Below are positions 1 to 8,793 of a stretch of DNA of 64,000 nucleotides, in pieces; the first letter of the stretch is position 1; the number at the start of each line of letters is the position of its first letter. The translations under genes were made by a program, and so were the position numbers. The notes beneath the pieces were generated by a model. The model made no database searches. It saw only the letters and a program-made list of their open reading frames with translations, and was not told the DNA's origin. This DNA is from an uncultured Pelagibacteraceae bacterium (GTDB taxonomy: Bacteria; Pseudomonadota; Alphaproteobacteria; Pelagibacterales; Pelagibacteraceae), in contig CACKMS010000007.1 in assembly GCA_902601315.1 (NCBI GenBank), positions 17,983 to 81,982 on the forward strand, in the 5' to 3' direction.

Positions 1-310
1 TAGAACCAACTCTTAATGCATCAAAAACTGTAGTTATTCCAACAGATGCTAATTCTCTATCATGAGATAAAATTGCATTTTCTACTGGAAATGAAACTTT
101 AGGTCTTGGTGTCATGTGTCTTTCAAGATTGTCAGTATGTAATTCAACCAATCCTGGCGAAATATAATCTTTTTCGCAGTCTATAGAACTTTTGTTATTA
201 CTTAATCCACTACTTATATCGACAATCTTGTTATCTTTAATCCTGATATGACCATGAACGATTTCATCTTTTTTAATTATCATGGCATTGTTTAAAATAT
301 ATTCATGCAT
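1..310 (-). CDS. phnM: Alpha-D-ribose 1-methylphosphonate 5-triphosphate diphosphatase PhnM (N-terminal part, cut by window edge)
   Basis: PhnM removes pyrophosphate from ribose-1-phosphonate 5-triphosphate, the step before C-P bond cleavage by PhnJ. The first 103 codons read on the minus strand from an ATG at 310. They contain the amidohydrolase metal-site segment GLVELHTDNLERH followed by TPRP and, further on, GITTVFDALRVG, which are hallmarks of PhnM. The C-terminal two thirds lie outside the window. It points the same way as phnG-phnN but is separated from phnN by an antisense gene, so it probably has its own promoter or relies on readthrough. Confidence 0.93.
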   Translation of the reverse strand, partial: MHEYILNNAMIIKKDEIVHGHIRIKDNKIVDISSGLSNNKSSIDCEKDYISPGLVELHTDNLERHMTPRPKVSFPVENAILSHDRELASVGITTVFDALRVGS

Positions 311-321
311 CACTTTTTAAT

Positions 322-350
322 ACACATGAATTGTTACAAATATTTTAAAT
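322..350 (-). promoter_or_regulatory. Pho-box-like direct repeat upstream of phnM (weak)
   Basis: On the minus strand three heptads with an 11-bp period can be read: ATTTAAA, then TTGTAAC, then CATGTGT. They resemble the repeat upstream of pstS in this window. The element ends only 12 bp before the phnM start codon, which leaves no room for a normal -10 and leader, so it may be chance in AT-rich DNA or may serve a different start site. Confidence 0.25.
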
Positions 351-385
351 TAGAGAAAATTTATATAAGTATTATAAGTTGAATT

Positions 386-1099
386 ATGAAAAAATATTCT
401 AGATACGCTATTTATTATGCACCTCCAAAAGAGAGTAGTCTAGAAGAATTTGGCAGATATTGGTTCGGTTGGGATCCACTTAATGCAAAGTTAATAAATA
501 ACAAACATAGAATTAATTATCTAAACAGATTTGGAATTAAAAACTTAATAAACATAGATAAAAATGTTTTAATTGCAAAGAAATATGGGTTTCACGGCAC
601 ACTTATTCCTCCTTTTAAACTAAACAAAAATTATAGTACCAATACATTATTTAAAAAAACTGAGGAAATAGCAAAAAAATTCAAAAAATTTAAATTTTAT
701 AAATTTAAATTAAAAAAAATGAATAATTTTTATGCTTTTGTTCAAAATAAAAAAAATAATAACATTAATAAGTTATCAAATAGACTAGTTAGAGAATTAT
801 TTAAATTTAGGTCACCTCTTACAAAAAAAGAAATTGATAGAAGAAATCCCTCTAAACTAAGTAAATTACAATTAAATATTTTATATAAATGGGGATACCC
901 CTATTTAATGTCAGAATTTAATTTCCATATGACCCTTGCATCAGAGGTCACAGGAAACAAATTGTACCTTGAGTTAAAAAAAATTGAAAGAAACAAAGAA
1001 ATCATTTTAAATGAAATAAATAATTTTGATAAAATATATATATTTGGTGAAAACCAAAAAGGAATGTTTGAGAATTTAGAAAATTTTTCACTTAGCTAA
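386..1099 (+). CDS. DUF1045 phosphonate-cluster 2H phosphoesterase-like protein
   Basis: The 237-aa protein belongs to the DUF1045 family found in many C-P lyase clusters; its biochemical role is not settled. Two H-x-T motifs are visible, HGT at about residues 70-72 and HMT at about 181-183, which is the pattern of the 2H phosphoesterase fold (RNA ligase/cyclic phosphodiesterase-like). A role on a cyclic ribose phosphate intermediate would fit this context but is inference. The gene is unusual in lying antisense to the phn genes on both sides, between phnN and phnM. Its 3' end overlaps the 3' end of phnN by 12 bp. Confidence 0.85.
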   Translation: MKKYSRYAIYYAPPKESSLEEFGRYWFGWDPLNAKLINNKHRINYLNRFGIKNLINIDKNVLIAKKYGFHGTLIPPFKLNKNYSTNTLFKKTEEIAKKFKKFKFYKFKLKKMNNFYAFVQNKKNNNINKLSNRLVRELFKFRSPLTKKEIDRRNPSKLSKLQLNILYKWGYPYLMSEFNFHMTLASEVTGNKLYLELKKIERNKEIILNEINNFDKIYIFGENQKGMFENLENFSLS

Positions 1100-1624
1100 A
1101 ATTATTTTTTTCAATTTATTTGCACCTATAGCTATTGATTTATTATTATTTATAGTAATTATATTTTTCGGTAGTAAATTAATTTTTCTTTTTATCCTTT
1201 TATTAATTGATTTTTTGTCTTCTCTAGCTCGATTTACAAGTCTCTTTTTAATAATTGTTGATGGGGCAAAAATATTAATTATTTTAACGTTATTAACTTT
1301 TTTTTTTACTTTAAAAAGTACTTTTCTTGATCCATTAAAAATTACTGTTTTACCTTCCTCTATTTTTTTTATTTCCTTAAATGGAATACCGTATGAAAAA
1401 CCATGAGCTTTCCAGTAAACAAAGAAATGTTTTTTTAAAATCTTATCTTCAAAATTTTTAATTGATATGCTGTAATGATCTTCATTTTTAATATCTTTTT
1501 TCCTAGTAATGTACCTTTTTACCAAAATGGAATTAGGAATTTTTTTAATTACTTTTTTTAATAAAGTATCTTTTCCTGATCCTGATGGTCCAACGACTAC
1601 GATAAGCTGACCGTTATTTTGCAT
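1088..1624 (-). CDS. phnN: Ribose 1,5-bisphosphate phosphokinase PhnN
   Basis: PhnN phosphorylates ribose 1,5-bisphosphate to PRPP, recycling the sugar released by the C-P lyase pathway. The 178-aa protein has a guanylate-kinase-like P-loop GPSGSGKD at residues 12-19 and a basic middle part with VNRAREDKK, typical of the family. The start overlaps the end of phnL by 11 bp, which supports translational coupling. It is the last gene of the contiguous minus-strand run phnG-H-I-J-K-L-N and collides tail to tail with the DUF1045 gene. Confidence 0.93.
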   Translation of the reverse strand: MQNNGQLIVVVGPSGSGKDTLLKKVIKKIPNSILVKRYITRKKDIKNEDHYSISIKNFEDKILKKHFFVYWKAHGFSYGIPFKEIKKIEEGKTVIFNGSRKVLFKVKKKVNNVKIINIFAPSTIIKKRLVNRAREDKKSINKRIKRKINLLPKNIITINNNKSIAIGANKLKKIILAK

Positions 1625-2291
1625 CTGATATTTTTGTAATATCTATTTCCCTAGCATTTAAATATTTACGTGAATATTCATCATGAAAAATACCAATTAT
1701 TGAAGATCCACTATCTTTTTTTTCATTAATCAAATTCAAAACAATATCTTTGTTAACACTATCTAAACTAGCAGTTGGTTCATCTAGTAATAAACATGGA
1801 TAATTTCTAATCAGTCCCCTAGCAACATTAACTCTTTGTTGTTCTCCACCTGAAAAAGTTAGTGGCGATAAATTCCATAAGTTTTTATCTATATTAAGTT
1901 TTAGTAAAATTTTTTCAGCTTTTTCACGAACTTCATCTTGATCTGAATTTATTTCTAATAAGGGCTCCATAACAATTTCAATTGTAGGAACACGAGGTAT
2001 CACTCTTAGAAATTGACTAACATATCCTATTATATTTTTTCTAAGTTCAATAATATTTCTCGGATATGTATGATCTATGTTGTGATTATTAATTTTAATT
2101 TGTCCTGATTGAAAAACATAGTTTCCGTAAATCATTTTTAAAATACTAGACTTTCCAACACCTGATGGTCCTGTTAACGCTACAATTTCTCCAGGATTAA
2201 TTTTCAAATTCAAATTATTAAAAACTAATATGTTTGTTTTGCCCTGATTATGAAGTGTAAATTTTTTTGTAATTTTATTTAGTTCAATCAT
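1614..2291 (-). CDS. phnL: C-P lyase ATP-binding protein PhnL
   Basis: PhnL is one of two ABC-type ATPases of the C-P lyase system; despite its fold it works with the lyase core (PhnGHIJ) rather than in transport. The 225-aa protein shows Walker A GPSGVGKS at 41-48, signature FSGGEQQR from residue 146 and Walker B LLLDEP at 167-172. It starts 2 bp after the phnK stop and overlaps phnN. Its order after phnK is canonical. No permease gene sits beside it, which supports the non-transport role. Confidence 0.93.
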   Translation of the reverse strand: MIELNKITKKFTLHNQGKTNILVFNNLNLKINPGEIVALTGPSGVGKSSILKMIYGNYVFQSGQIKINNHNIDHTYPRNIIELRKNIIGYVSQFLRVIPRVPTIEIVMEPLLEINSDQDEVREKAEKILLKLNIDKNLWNLSPLTFSGGEQQRVNVARGLIRNYPCLLLDEPTASLDSVNKDIVLNLINEKKDSGSSIIGIFHDEYSRKYLNAREIDITKISDAK

Positions 2292-2293
2292 AT

Positions 2294-3061
2294 TTAAACC
2301 TGTAATACTGAACTAACTAATAACTGAGTATAAGAATGTTGCGGATCATCTAATACCTGATCACAAAGTCCAGACTCAACAGCCTCCCCATTTTTCATAA
2401 CAATAATTTTATCAGCTAACAATCTAATCACTGCTAAATCGTGAGAAACGATTACAACTGATAAATTTAATTCTCTAACTAATTTTCTTAACAAATCTAA
2501 AATTTTTGCTTGAACAGAAACATCAAGACCTCCTGTTGGTTCGTCCATGAAAATTATTTTAGGACTCGTAACCAAATTTTTTGCTATTTGTAATCTTTGC
2601 AACATTCCACCAGAAAATGTTCTTGGAAAATCATCTACTCTACTTTTATCGATTTCTACTTTATCTAACCATTTAAAAATAGTTTGCCTAATATTTCCAT
2701 AATTTCTTTGTCCAATCGACATTAATCTTTCACTAATATTTCCACCAGCACTTACATCTAATCTTAAACCGTCTCTAGGATTTTGGTGAACAAAAGCTAA
2801 TTCAGTTCTTATCAATAACCTTTTCAATGACTCAGATATTTCTAGAAAATCAATCGTTTCATTACCTGTTTCAATTAAGATTTTTCCACTATCAGGAATA
2901 AGATTGCCTGATATGGAATTTATAAAAGTTGTTTTTCCTGAGCCAGATTCTCCTACTACACCAACGACTTCCCCAGGATATAATGTCAAATTCATATTTT
3001 TGCATCCCACTTGATTACCGTAATATTTGTTTAAATTATGAACTGACAAAATTGGTTGCAT
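2294..3061 (-). CDS. phnK: C-P lyase ATP-binding protein PhnK
   Basis: PhnK is the ABC-type ATPase that docks on the PhnJ subunit of the lyase core complex. The 255-aa protein has Walker A GESGSGKT at 37-44, signature FSGGMLQR from residue 149 and Walker B IIFMDEPTGGLD near 169-180. The sequence resembles dipeptide/oligopeptide ABC ATPases, as is usual for PhnK. It begins directly after phnJ and is followed after 2 bp by phnL, so the three are surely co-transcribed. Confidence 0.94.
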   Translation of the reverse strand: MQPILSVHNLNKYYGNQVGCKNMNLTLYPGEVVGVVGESGSGKTTFINSISGNLIPDSGKILIETGNETIDFLEISESLKRLLIRTELAFVHQNPRDGLRLDVSAGGNISERLMSIGQRNYGNIRQTIFKWLDKVEIDKSRVDDFPRTFSGGMLQRLQIAKNLVTSPKIIFMDEPTGGLDVSVQAKILDLLRKLVRELNLSVVIVSHDLAVIRLLADKIIVMKNGEAVESGLCDQVLDDPQHSYTQLLVSSVLQV

Positions 3062-3943
3062 TTAATTATTTTCCATTCTTTGATTACAATAATTTGTATC
3101 TGAACATATAAATGATCTATTACCGTCATCATCAGTAATTATTTCATCTAAAAAACTCTCATTTGATCCACAAATAGAACATTTATGAGGTGCCTTTGAG
3201 GGATCAAATGGATAATCCTCAAAATCAAGACTCGTTACTTCAGTATATGGTGGTATTGCATAAATTCTTTGCTCTCTTCCTGCTCCAAATAATTGAATAG
3301 CAGGGTTATTGTTCATTTTTGGGTTATCAAATTTTGGAATAGGTGATGGGTCCATTATATATCTTTCATTTGTCTTTACTGGATAAGCATATGCTGTTTC
3401 TATATGACCATTTTTGGTAATATCTTCATATAACTTTACATGCATAATTCCATATTCTGATAGTGCATGCATTTTTTTAGTTTCTTGATATCTTGGTTCT
3501 AAAAACGCAAGAGGTTCTGGTATTGGAACTTGATAAACAAGTATTTGTTTTTCTTTTAACTTTTCTTCTGGAATTCTGTGTCTTGTCTGAATTATCGATG
3601 CTTGGCTTGTTTTTTCTGTGGTCTCAATATTAGCAGTTTTTTTAAAGAAATTTCTAATTGAAACTGCGTTTGTAGTATCATCTGCTCCTTGATCAATAAC
3701 TTTTATCACATCGTCAGTTGTTAAACATGACGATGTTACTTGAACCCCTCCTGTTCCCCATCCATATGGCATAGGCATTTCTCTAGATGAAAATGGAACT
3801 TGATAACCTGGTATGCAAAGAGCTTTAATCAAAGCTCTTCTTATCATTCTTTTTGTATTTTCGTCTAAATAAGCAAAATTATATATTTCATCTTGAGCTG
3901 CAACATCAGTTTTTTTATTTTTAAATTTAAGTACGTTGTTCAT
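3062..3943 (-). CDS. phnJ: Carbon-phosphorus lyase catalytic subunit PhnJ
   Basis: PhnJ is the radical-SAM-type enzyme that cleaves the C-P bond of ribose-1-alkylphosphonate 5-phosphate, releasing the alkane (methane from methylphosphonate) and ribose cyclic phosphate. The 293-aa protein keeps the four C-terminal cysteines with the family spacing C-x2-C-x21-C-x5-C at about residues 255, 258, 280 and 286; three bind the Fe-S cluster and the last is the catalytic thiyl cysteine. A conserved glycine-rich stretch GWGTGGVQ lies near residue 62-69. The gene overlaps the end of phnI by 17 bp. All expected catalytic residues are present, so the lyase looks functional. Confidence 0.96.
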   Translation of the reverse strand: MNNVLKFKNKKTDVAAQDEIYNFAYLDENTKRMIRRALIKALCIPGYQVPFSSREMPMPYGWGTGGVQVTSSCLTTDDVIKVIDQGADDTTNAVSIRNFFKKTANIETTEKTSQASIIQTRHRIPEEKLKEKQILVYQVPIPEPLAFLEPRYQETKKMHALSEYGIMHVKLYEDITKNGHIETAYAYPVKTNERYIMDPSPIPKFDNPKMNNNPAIQLFGAGREQRIYAIPPYTEVTSLDFEDYPFDPSKAPHKCSICGSNESFLDEIITDDDGNRSFICSDTNYCNQRMENN

Positions 3944-5006
3944 TTTTTTTATACTCTTCTCTAATTTTTCTTACTAAATCCAATTCCGCTTGAAAATCTA
4001 CATAATGAGGTAATTTGATATGTTCTAAAAAACCTGTGGCTTGAATATTATCACAATGAGATATAACAAATTCTTCATCTTGAGCAGCAACACCCAAATA
4101 CTCCTCACCAAATTCTTTCCATCTCATTGATCTATCAACTAAAGCCATAGAAATAGCTTTTCTTTCTAATTGACCAAAAACTAAACCATATCCACGGGTA
4201 AATTGAGCAGGTATTTTTTTACTACCTTTAAATTGGTTTACTGACTCACACTCAGTAAACATGACATCAGCAATATTTATTTCTATTCCTAATTCTGGAA
4301 TTTCAAATTGAACCTCAACGTAACCAGTTCTTAATTCACCAACAAATGCATGATTTCTAGCATACCCTCTCTGTGTTGAATAAGCTAAACCAAGAAGAAA
4401 ACCTTCATCTCCTCTTGAAAGAGATTGCAATCGTTCAGATCTTGTTAAAGGAAAATTAATTGGGTTTCTTGTAATATCTTTAGATGTCTTGCCACTAGGT
4501 ATTTCTTTCTGAATTAATCCTTCTTTATTTAAAAAGCTTAAAACATGTGGGATTTCTTTATCATCATATTTTTCAATCTTAGCTTTTTCATACTCTCCAT
4601 CAGCAAGAAGCTTGAAATCAAGTAAACGGTGTGTGTAGTCAAATGTTGGGCCTAACTTTTGTTTACCTGGGATATCTTTAAATGTTGCAGATATTCTTCT
4701 TAGACATAACATTTTGCCAGTTTCGATAGGTTTGCTTGAACCAATTCTAGGTAAAGTAGTTCTATAGGCTCTCATTAGAAAAATTGCTTCAATCAAGTCA
4801 CCTCTAGACTGTTTGATTGCAAGAGCAGACAAATCTTTGTCATATAAAGATCCTTCTGACATAACTCTATCAACACTTAAAGTTAGTTGTTCACTAATTT
4901 GTTTAATATTTAGTTCTGCTATATTTACATCCCCTCTTCTTATTTCGGATAACCAGGAATGTGCGTTATTTATTGCCTTTTCCCCACCTTTTACTGATAC
5001 ATACAT
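3927..5006 (-). CDS. phnI: C-P lyase core subunit PhnI
   Basis: PhnI is the nucleosidase-type subunit that, with PhnG, H and L, displaces adenine from ATP to form ribose-1-phosphonate 5-triphosphate. The 359-aa length matches the family, and the N-terminus MYVSVKGGEKAI is characteristic. The segment RGDLIEAIFLMRAYRTTLPR (near residue 70-90) is a conserved PhnI stretch. It lies between phnH (1 bp upstream) and phnJ (overlap) and is part of a strict phnGHIJ operon. Confidence 0.95.
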   Translation of the reverse strand: MYVSVKGGEKAINNAHSWLSEIRRGDVNIAELNIKQISEQLTLSVDRVMSEGSLYDKDLSALAIKQSRGDLIEAIFLMRAYRTTLPRIGSSKPIETGKMLCLRRISATFKDIPGKQKLGPTFDYTHRLLDFKLLADGEYEKAKIEKYDDKEIPHVLSFLNKEGLIQKEIPSGKTSKDITRNPINFPLTRSERLQSLSRGDEGFLLGLAYSTQRGYARNHAFVGELRTGYVEVQFEIPELGIEINIADVMFTECESVNQFKGSKKIPAQFTRGYGLVFGQLERKAISMALVDRSMRWKEFGEEYLGVAAQDEEFVISHCDNIQATGFLEHIKLPHYVDFQAELDLVRKIREEYKKNEQRT

Positions 5007-5007
5007 T

Positions 5008-5562
5008 TTATAGCTCTCCTATTTTCAATGATCTTGGTATTGAATAAAATTTATCATTATCAACAAAATAAAAATCAAGTCCTAATGGAAATTGCTGGTT
5101 ATTTTTTTTTATAACCTCTCTATCAGGTAAAAATATACTTTTAGAACTTTTAATACCAGGGCCAGAAATTATGGCATTTGGTTTTTCAAATTGGGACTGG
5201 CAAATAATTGTACACGATTGATCAGGATTTTGCTCGTCCCCCTTTTTAAATTCATCTAATGGTAAAAGATCATCCCAAGTACCAATTGCAAAATTTGCAT
5301 TTTTTTTATCTGTAATGTTTGCACCTGTATTAAATTTAATCCAATCAATAGTTTCTTGATTGTTAACTTCACCACCTAAAAAAATATTTGAATAACTATC
5401 ACAAAAAGTTTTTATTATTGAACAACTAGCTGAAAACATATTCGAAGGGGGATCTATATTTTTTAATGTCTCAATTGAACCGGGATATGAGGTTGCAAAC
5501 AAAATACTTCTAAAATAATCAGCACTTACTTGAGAATTATTTTTTTTAGAAACAACTTCCAT
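5008..5562 (-). CDS. phnH: C-P lyase core subunit PhnH
   Basis: PhnH is a dimeric subunit of the PhnGHIJ core, needed for the first phosphonate-activation step. The 184-aa protein shows the family features FRSILFATSYPG near residue 17 and GPGIKSS near residue 134. It is separated by 3 bp from phnG and by 1 bp from phnI. The ATG at 5562 is taken because it aligns with the usual start about 15 residues before the conserved FR segment. Confidence 0.92.
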   Translation of the reverse strand: MEVVSKKNNSQVSADYFRSILFATSYPGSIETLKNIDPPSNMFSASCSIIKTFCDSYSNIFLGGEVNNQETIDWIKFNTGANITDKKNANFAIGTWDDLLPLDEFKKGDEQNPDQSCTIICQSQFEKPNAIISGPGIKSSKSIFLPDREVIKKNNQQFPLGLDFYFVDNDKFYSIPRSLKIGEL

Positions 5563-5565
5563 AGA

Positions 5566-6009
5566 TTATTTATCCTCACCTCTTACCAAGGTAAAAAAAT
5601 CAACTTTAGTAGCTTCTGTTTTAGATAATATTTCATTTCTTTTGTTATTTTTATATTTAATTAATTTATCAATTATATTTCTTTTAATTATTTCTTTTTT
5701 TTCAGTTTGCATCAATGCATCACACAAAGCTGCAATTTTGGATTTATATTTATTTCTACCTTGAACATAACCATGTCCTTGAATTTTTTTATCTAAACTT
5801 AATGAACATCTCGTTATAGTTACTTCTCCAACATTAAAATTATCACCTGTGACGCCTGCTTTTCCTTGAACCATAACACTGCCAATCTCAGGTTCTCTTA
5901 ACCAATTATATTCTATTTTCATATTTAAATTGTCCCAAAGCGATATTAGATAATTTTCATCTGCTGTTGCTAAATAACTTAACCATTGTTTTCTTGATTT
6001 ATTTTTCAT
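5566..6009 (-). CDS. phnG: C-P lyase core subunit PhnG
   Basis: PhnG is the small subunit of the lyase core and leads the phn operon here. The family stretch REPEIGSVMVQGKAG lies near residue 38-52 and GHGYVQGR near 81-88. The ATG at 6009 gives 147 aa, close to the usual 150; a TTG four codons upstream (6021) is also in frame but would place a possible PhnF operator inside the gene. Neither start has a clear Shine-Dalgarno sequence. The gene is divergent from phnF across about 65 bp. Confidence 0.92.
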   Translation of the reverse strand: MKNKSRKQWLSYLATADENYLISLWDNLNMKIEYNWLREPEIGSVMVQGKAGVTGDNFNVGEVTITRCSLSLDKKIQGHGYVQGRNKYKSKIAALCDALMQTEKKEIIKRNIIDKLIKYKNNKRNEILSKTEATKVDFFTLVRGEDK

Positions 6010-6013
6010 AATA

Positions 6014-6029
6014 CTATACAACTAGACAA
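6014..6029 (-). promoter_or_regulatory. Possible PhnF operator: two 8-bp direct repeats between phnG and phnF
   Basis: The plus strand reads CTATACAACTAGACAA, two adjacent octamers differing at two positions. Each contains a GTxTAG-like half when read on the minus strand, similar to the GTxTA cores bound by GntR/HutC regulators. It sits immediately upstream of the phnG ATG and in the divergent spacer with the regulator gene. Binding by PhnF is inference. Confidence 0.3.
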
Positions 6030-6075
6030 GTACTAAAATTAAAAATAATTTCAATATATTATTTATTAAAATTTT

Positions 6076-6786
6076 ATGACAACAAAAGATTTGCTTTGGA
6101 AGGAAATATACAATTCAATCAAAAGAGAAATTGTTTTAAATAAGTACAAAATTAATAAAAAGTTAGATTCTGAGAATGACTATGCAAAACAATTCAATGT
6201 CAATAGACACACTATAAGAAGAGCTTTTAAAGAACTTAAAGATGATAATTTAATATATTCAAAAAGAGGTCTTGGAGTATTTGTTAAATCATCAAAAATT
6301 AATTACTCAATTAGTAAAAACGTACGATTTACTGAGAATATACTTCAAGAAAACCAATCAGTAAGAATTGAAATAAAAAGTTTTGATATTGCTGAATGCA
6401 ATCTTTTTGAAAAAAAAGAACTCAACTTAAAAAAAAATGACAAAGTTACACGCATAAATAGCATAGGTTTTGTCAACAATTCACCTTCTGTAATAACTTT
6501 CAGATCGATTCCTTATAAAAAATTTCCAAAATTTATTAATTATTTTGTTAAAAAACAATCAGTAACCAAAGCTTTTAATTTATTGAATATCAAACTAATT
6601 AAAAGATCAAAAACTCTAATCAATGCTGAAATTGCAGACAAAATAAAATCAAATTTATTAAATATAAATGAGGGGGAAGCACTATTAAAAACTACATCTG
6701 TTAATGTCGATTTTAAAAACAATCCTATAGAGTTAAGTGAAAGTTATTTTATTGGATCTAAAATTCAATTTTTAATAAAAAATTAG
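6076..6786 (+). CDS. phnF: GntR/HutC-family transcriptional regulator PhnF
   Basis: The 236-aa protein has an N-terminal winged helix-turn-helix of the GntR type (residues about 5-70, with NDYAKQFNVNRHTIRRAFKEL as recognition region) and a C-terminal UTRA/HutC ligand-binding domain (about 90-235). This architecture between phnG and phnC is that of PhnF, usually a repressor of the phn genes. It is divergent from phnG and followed after 107 bp by phnC on the same strand. The effector is unknown. No Pho-box was recognised in the phnG-phnF spacer, so PhnF may be the main local regulator of the lyase operon. Confidence 0.87.
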   Translation: MTTKDLLWKEIYNSIKREIVLNKYKINKKLDSENDYAKQFNVNRHTIRRAFKELKDDNLIYSKRGLGVFVKSSKINYSISKNVRFTENILQENQSVRIEIKSFDIAECNLFEKKELNLKKNDKVTRINSIGFVNNSPSVITFRSIPYKKFPKFINYFVKKQSVTKAFNLLNIKLIKRSKTLINAEIADKIKSNLLNINEGEALLKTTSVNVDFKNNPIELSESYFIGSKIQFLIKN

Positions 6787-6817
6787 ATTTTCTACCTTAG
6801 GTTTAAATTTCATATAA

Positions 6818-6846
6818 CTTAAACAAAATTTAAAAGATTCATTAAT
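6818..6846 (+). promoter_or_regulatory. Weak Pho-box-like repeat upstream of phnC
   Basis: Heptads CTTAAAC, TTTAAAA and CATTAAT occur at an 11-bp period, 48 bp before the phnC start. The pattern follows the pstS element but lacks the conserved G and the later C positions, so it could be chance in AT-rich DNA. Confidence 0.25.
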
Positions 6847-6893
6847 AATATTTTAACATTTATTAAAGATTAGAGGGTTAACAAATTCTTCAA

Positions 6894-7718
6894 ATGATTA
6901 TTGAAAAAGTTAACAAATTTTTCGGTGATAATCATGCCGTTAAAAACGTTTCTTTTGAGGTTAACAAACCTCAAATGATAGGAATCATAGGTAGATCTGG
7001 GGCTGGTAAATCAACATTACTAAGAATTATAAATCGACTTACCGACGCAACAGATGGGTCTATTAAAATTGAAGGTCAAAATATTCTAGATTTAAAAAGT
7101 AAGGAAAAGAGATCATGGCAAAGAAACTGTGCAATGATTTTTCAACAATTTAATTTAGTTCCACGATTAGATGTTCTAACAAATGTAATATTAGGCAGAT
7201 TAAATTATCAGGGCTCATTTAGAGCATCTTTAAAAATGTTTTCTCGAGATGAAAGAGCTGATGCTCTGATTTTACTCAATAACTTAGGTATGGCTAACAC
7301 TGCCCTTCAAAGAGCTGAAACGTTATCTGGAGGTCAACAGCAACGTGTAGCTATATGTAGAGCTTTGATGCAAAATCCTAAAATGATTTTAGCAGATGAA
7401 CCAATTGCATCTTTAGATCCAATGAATGCAAGAATGGTAATGGAATCATTAAGAAAAATTCATGACGAAAAAAATTTAACAGTTATTTCAAATCTTCATA
7501 CACTTGATACAGCAAAAACTTATTGTGATCGAATTATTGGAATGAAAGATGGTGAAATAGTCTTTGATGATTTGCCTGAAAAATTATCACATAAACTTGC
7601 AAGAGAAATTTATGGTGCAGAGGCTGATGAAGCTTTTGAGCCACAAGTAACATCTACAGAGCTTAAAACAAAAAATAAATTAAATGGAGATGTTGAGAAA
7701 GAATTTGCAACTGCATGA
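6894..7718 (+). CDS. phnC: Phosphonate ABC transporter ATP-binding protein PhnC
   Basis: PhnC energises phosphonate uptake with PhnD and the two PhnE permeases. The 274-aa protein has Walker A GRSGAGKS at 33-40, signature LSGGQQQR and Walker B MILADEP in the second half, followed by the H-loop segment SNLHTLD. The last 30 residues form a charged tail beyond the ABC fold. It leads the phnCDE1E2 operon, 60 bp before phnD. The ATG at 6894 gives the expected [10 protein letters not shown] start of the ABC fold. Confidence 0.94.
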   Translation: MIIEKVNKFFGDNHAVKNVSFEVNKPQMIGIIGRSGAGKSTLLRIINRLTDATDGSIKIEGQNILDLKSKEKRSWQRNCAMIFQQFNLVPRLDVLTNVILGRLNYQGSFRASLKMFSRDERADALILLNNLGMANTALQRAETLSGGQQQRVAICRALMQNPKMILADEPIASLDPMNARMVMESLRKIHDEKNLTVISNLHTLDTAKTYCDRIIGMKDGEIVFDDLPEKLSHKLAREIYGAEADEAFEPQVTSTELKTKNKLNGDVEKEFATA

Positions 7719-7778
7719 GATCAATAACTCATCGTTACAAATAAGTCGTTAGACTAAAATTATAAAAAGGAGATAATT

Positions 7779-8729
7779 ATGTTTAATAAACTAACAAGAG
7801 TTATTGCACTTTTGGCTATGGTGTTTTTTTCAACTCAAGCTAATGCAGTAACTTACACAGGTCCAAAAATGGACTTAAGTAAATACCAACCAGAATTTAG
7901 AGTTGGTTTTTTAGGTGACGAAGCAGCTCAAGATATTATAGCTAGAAATGAATGTTTCATGCCGTATATCGAAGCCGCTTATGGTGTACCAGCTAAATTT
8001 TTTACTTTTAAAGACTACGCTGGAACAATGGAGTCGATGCTAGGTGGTAATCTAGATTACACTTGGTTCGGTTCTTCAGGATATGCGGGTATGTATTTAA
8101 AAGATCCAACTGCAGTAGTACCAGTACTAACAAGAATGCAGCCAACTGGTGATATGGGTTACTACTCTGTTGCAGTAGCAACTAAATCATCTGGAATTAA
8201 ATCAATGGAAGACCTTAAAGGTAAATCCTTTGGTTGGGCTGACCCTAACTCTACATCAGGTTTTTTAATTCCGTCAATTGAATTAAAGGCTATGGGTATG
8301 GATCCAGATACATATTTTTCAAAAACACAGTTTTCTGGAGGACATGAAAACAATGTATTAGCGGTAATGAATGGTGATGTTGATGCTGGTGTAACATGGG
8401 TATCTGGTGTTGGTAGCTGGGAAGAAGGATATTCGTCAGGGAATTTAAGAAAAATGGTTGATAAAGGGATTTTAAATATGGACGACATTGTTCAAATTTG
8501 GTCTTCAAAATTAATTCCTAATGGTCCAATTGTGATGCCTACTTTTTTACCTGTTAGAGCACACCAAGTAATGATTGGTTTAAAGCAATGGATACACGAG
8601 AACGATCCAAAATGTAGCGAAAACGTTGCAAACGGGATTGTAAAAAAATGGGTTCCGGTGGATCATTCTTTTTACGAGTCAGTTGTAGCTGCAAGAAAAG
8701 CTAAAATTGAAGCGCAAAAAAATAATTAA
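7779..8729 (+). CDS. phnD: Phosphonate-binding periplasmic protein PhnD
   Basis: PhnD captures phosphonates in the periplasm and delivers them to PhnE1/PhnE2. The 316-aa precursor has a signal peptide ending after about residue 23 (QANA). The family motifs LGGNLDYTWFGSSGY and GWADPNSTSGFL are present, the latter corresponding to the ligand-binding SxTSG region. A good AGGAG ribosome site lies before the ATG. A strong hairpin follows the stop codon, which probably raises phnD mRNA over the downstream permeases, as is common for binding-protein genes. Confidence 0.95.
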   Translation: MFNKLTRVIALLAMVFFSTQANAVTYTGPKMDLSKYQPEFRVGFLGDEAAQDIIARNECFMPYIEAAYGVPAKFFTFKDYAGTMESMLGGNLDYTWFGSSGYAGMYLKDPTAVVPVLTRMQPTGDMGYYSVAVATKSSGIKSMEDLKGKSFGWADPNSTSGFLIPSIELKAMGMDPDTYFSKTQFSGGHENNVLAVMNGDVDAGVTWVSGVGSWEEGYSSGNLRKMVDKGILNMDDIVQIWSSKLIPNGPIVMPTFLPVRAHQVMIGLKQWIHENDPKCSENVANGIVKKWVPVDHSFYESVVAARKAKIEAQKNN

Positions 8730-8746
8730 TTAAACCCCCTATAATT

Positions 8747-8775
8747 AGAGGCAAAGACTGTAAATCTTTGCCTCT
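8747..8775 (+). terminator. Intercistronic hairpin between phnD and phnE1
   Basis: A perfect 11-bp stem (AGAGGCAAAGA with TCTTTGCCTCT, loop of 7) sits 17 bp after the phnD stop and 18 bp before phnE1. It is followed by GATTTATTTTT, a broken T-run. It looks like a partial terminator or an mRNA-stabilising 3' hairpin inside the operon. Confidence 0.6.
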
Positions 8776-8793
8776 GATTTATTTTTAAAAATT

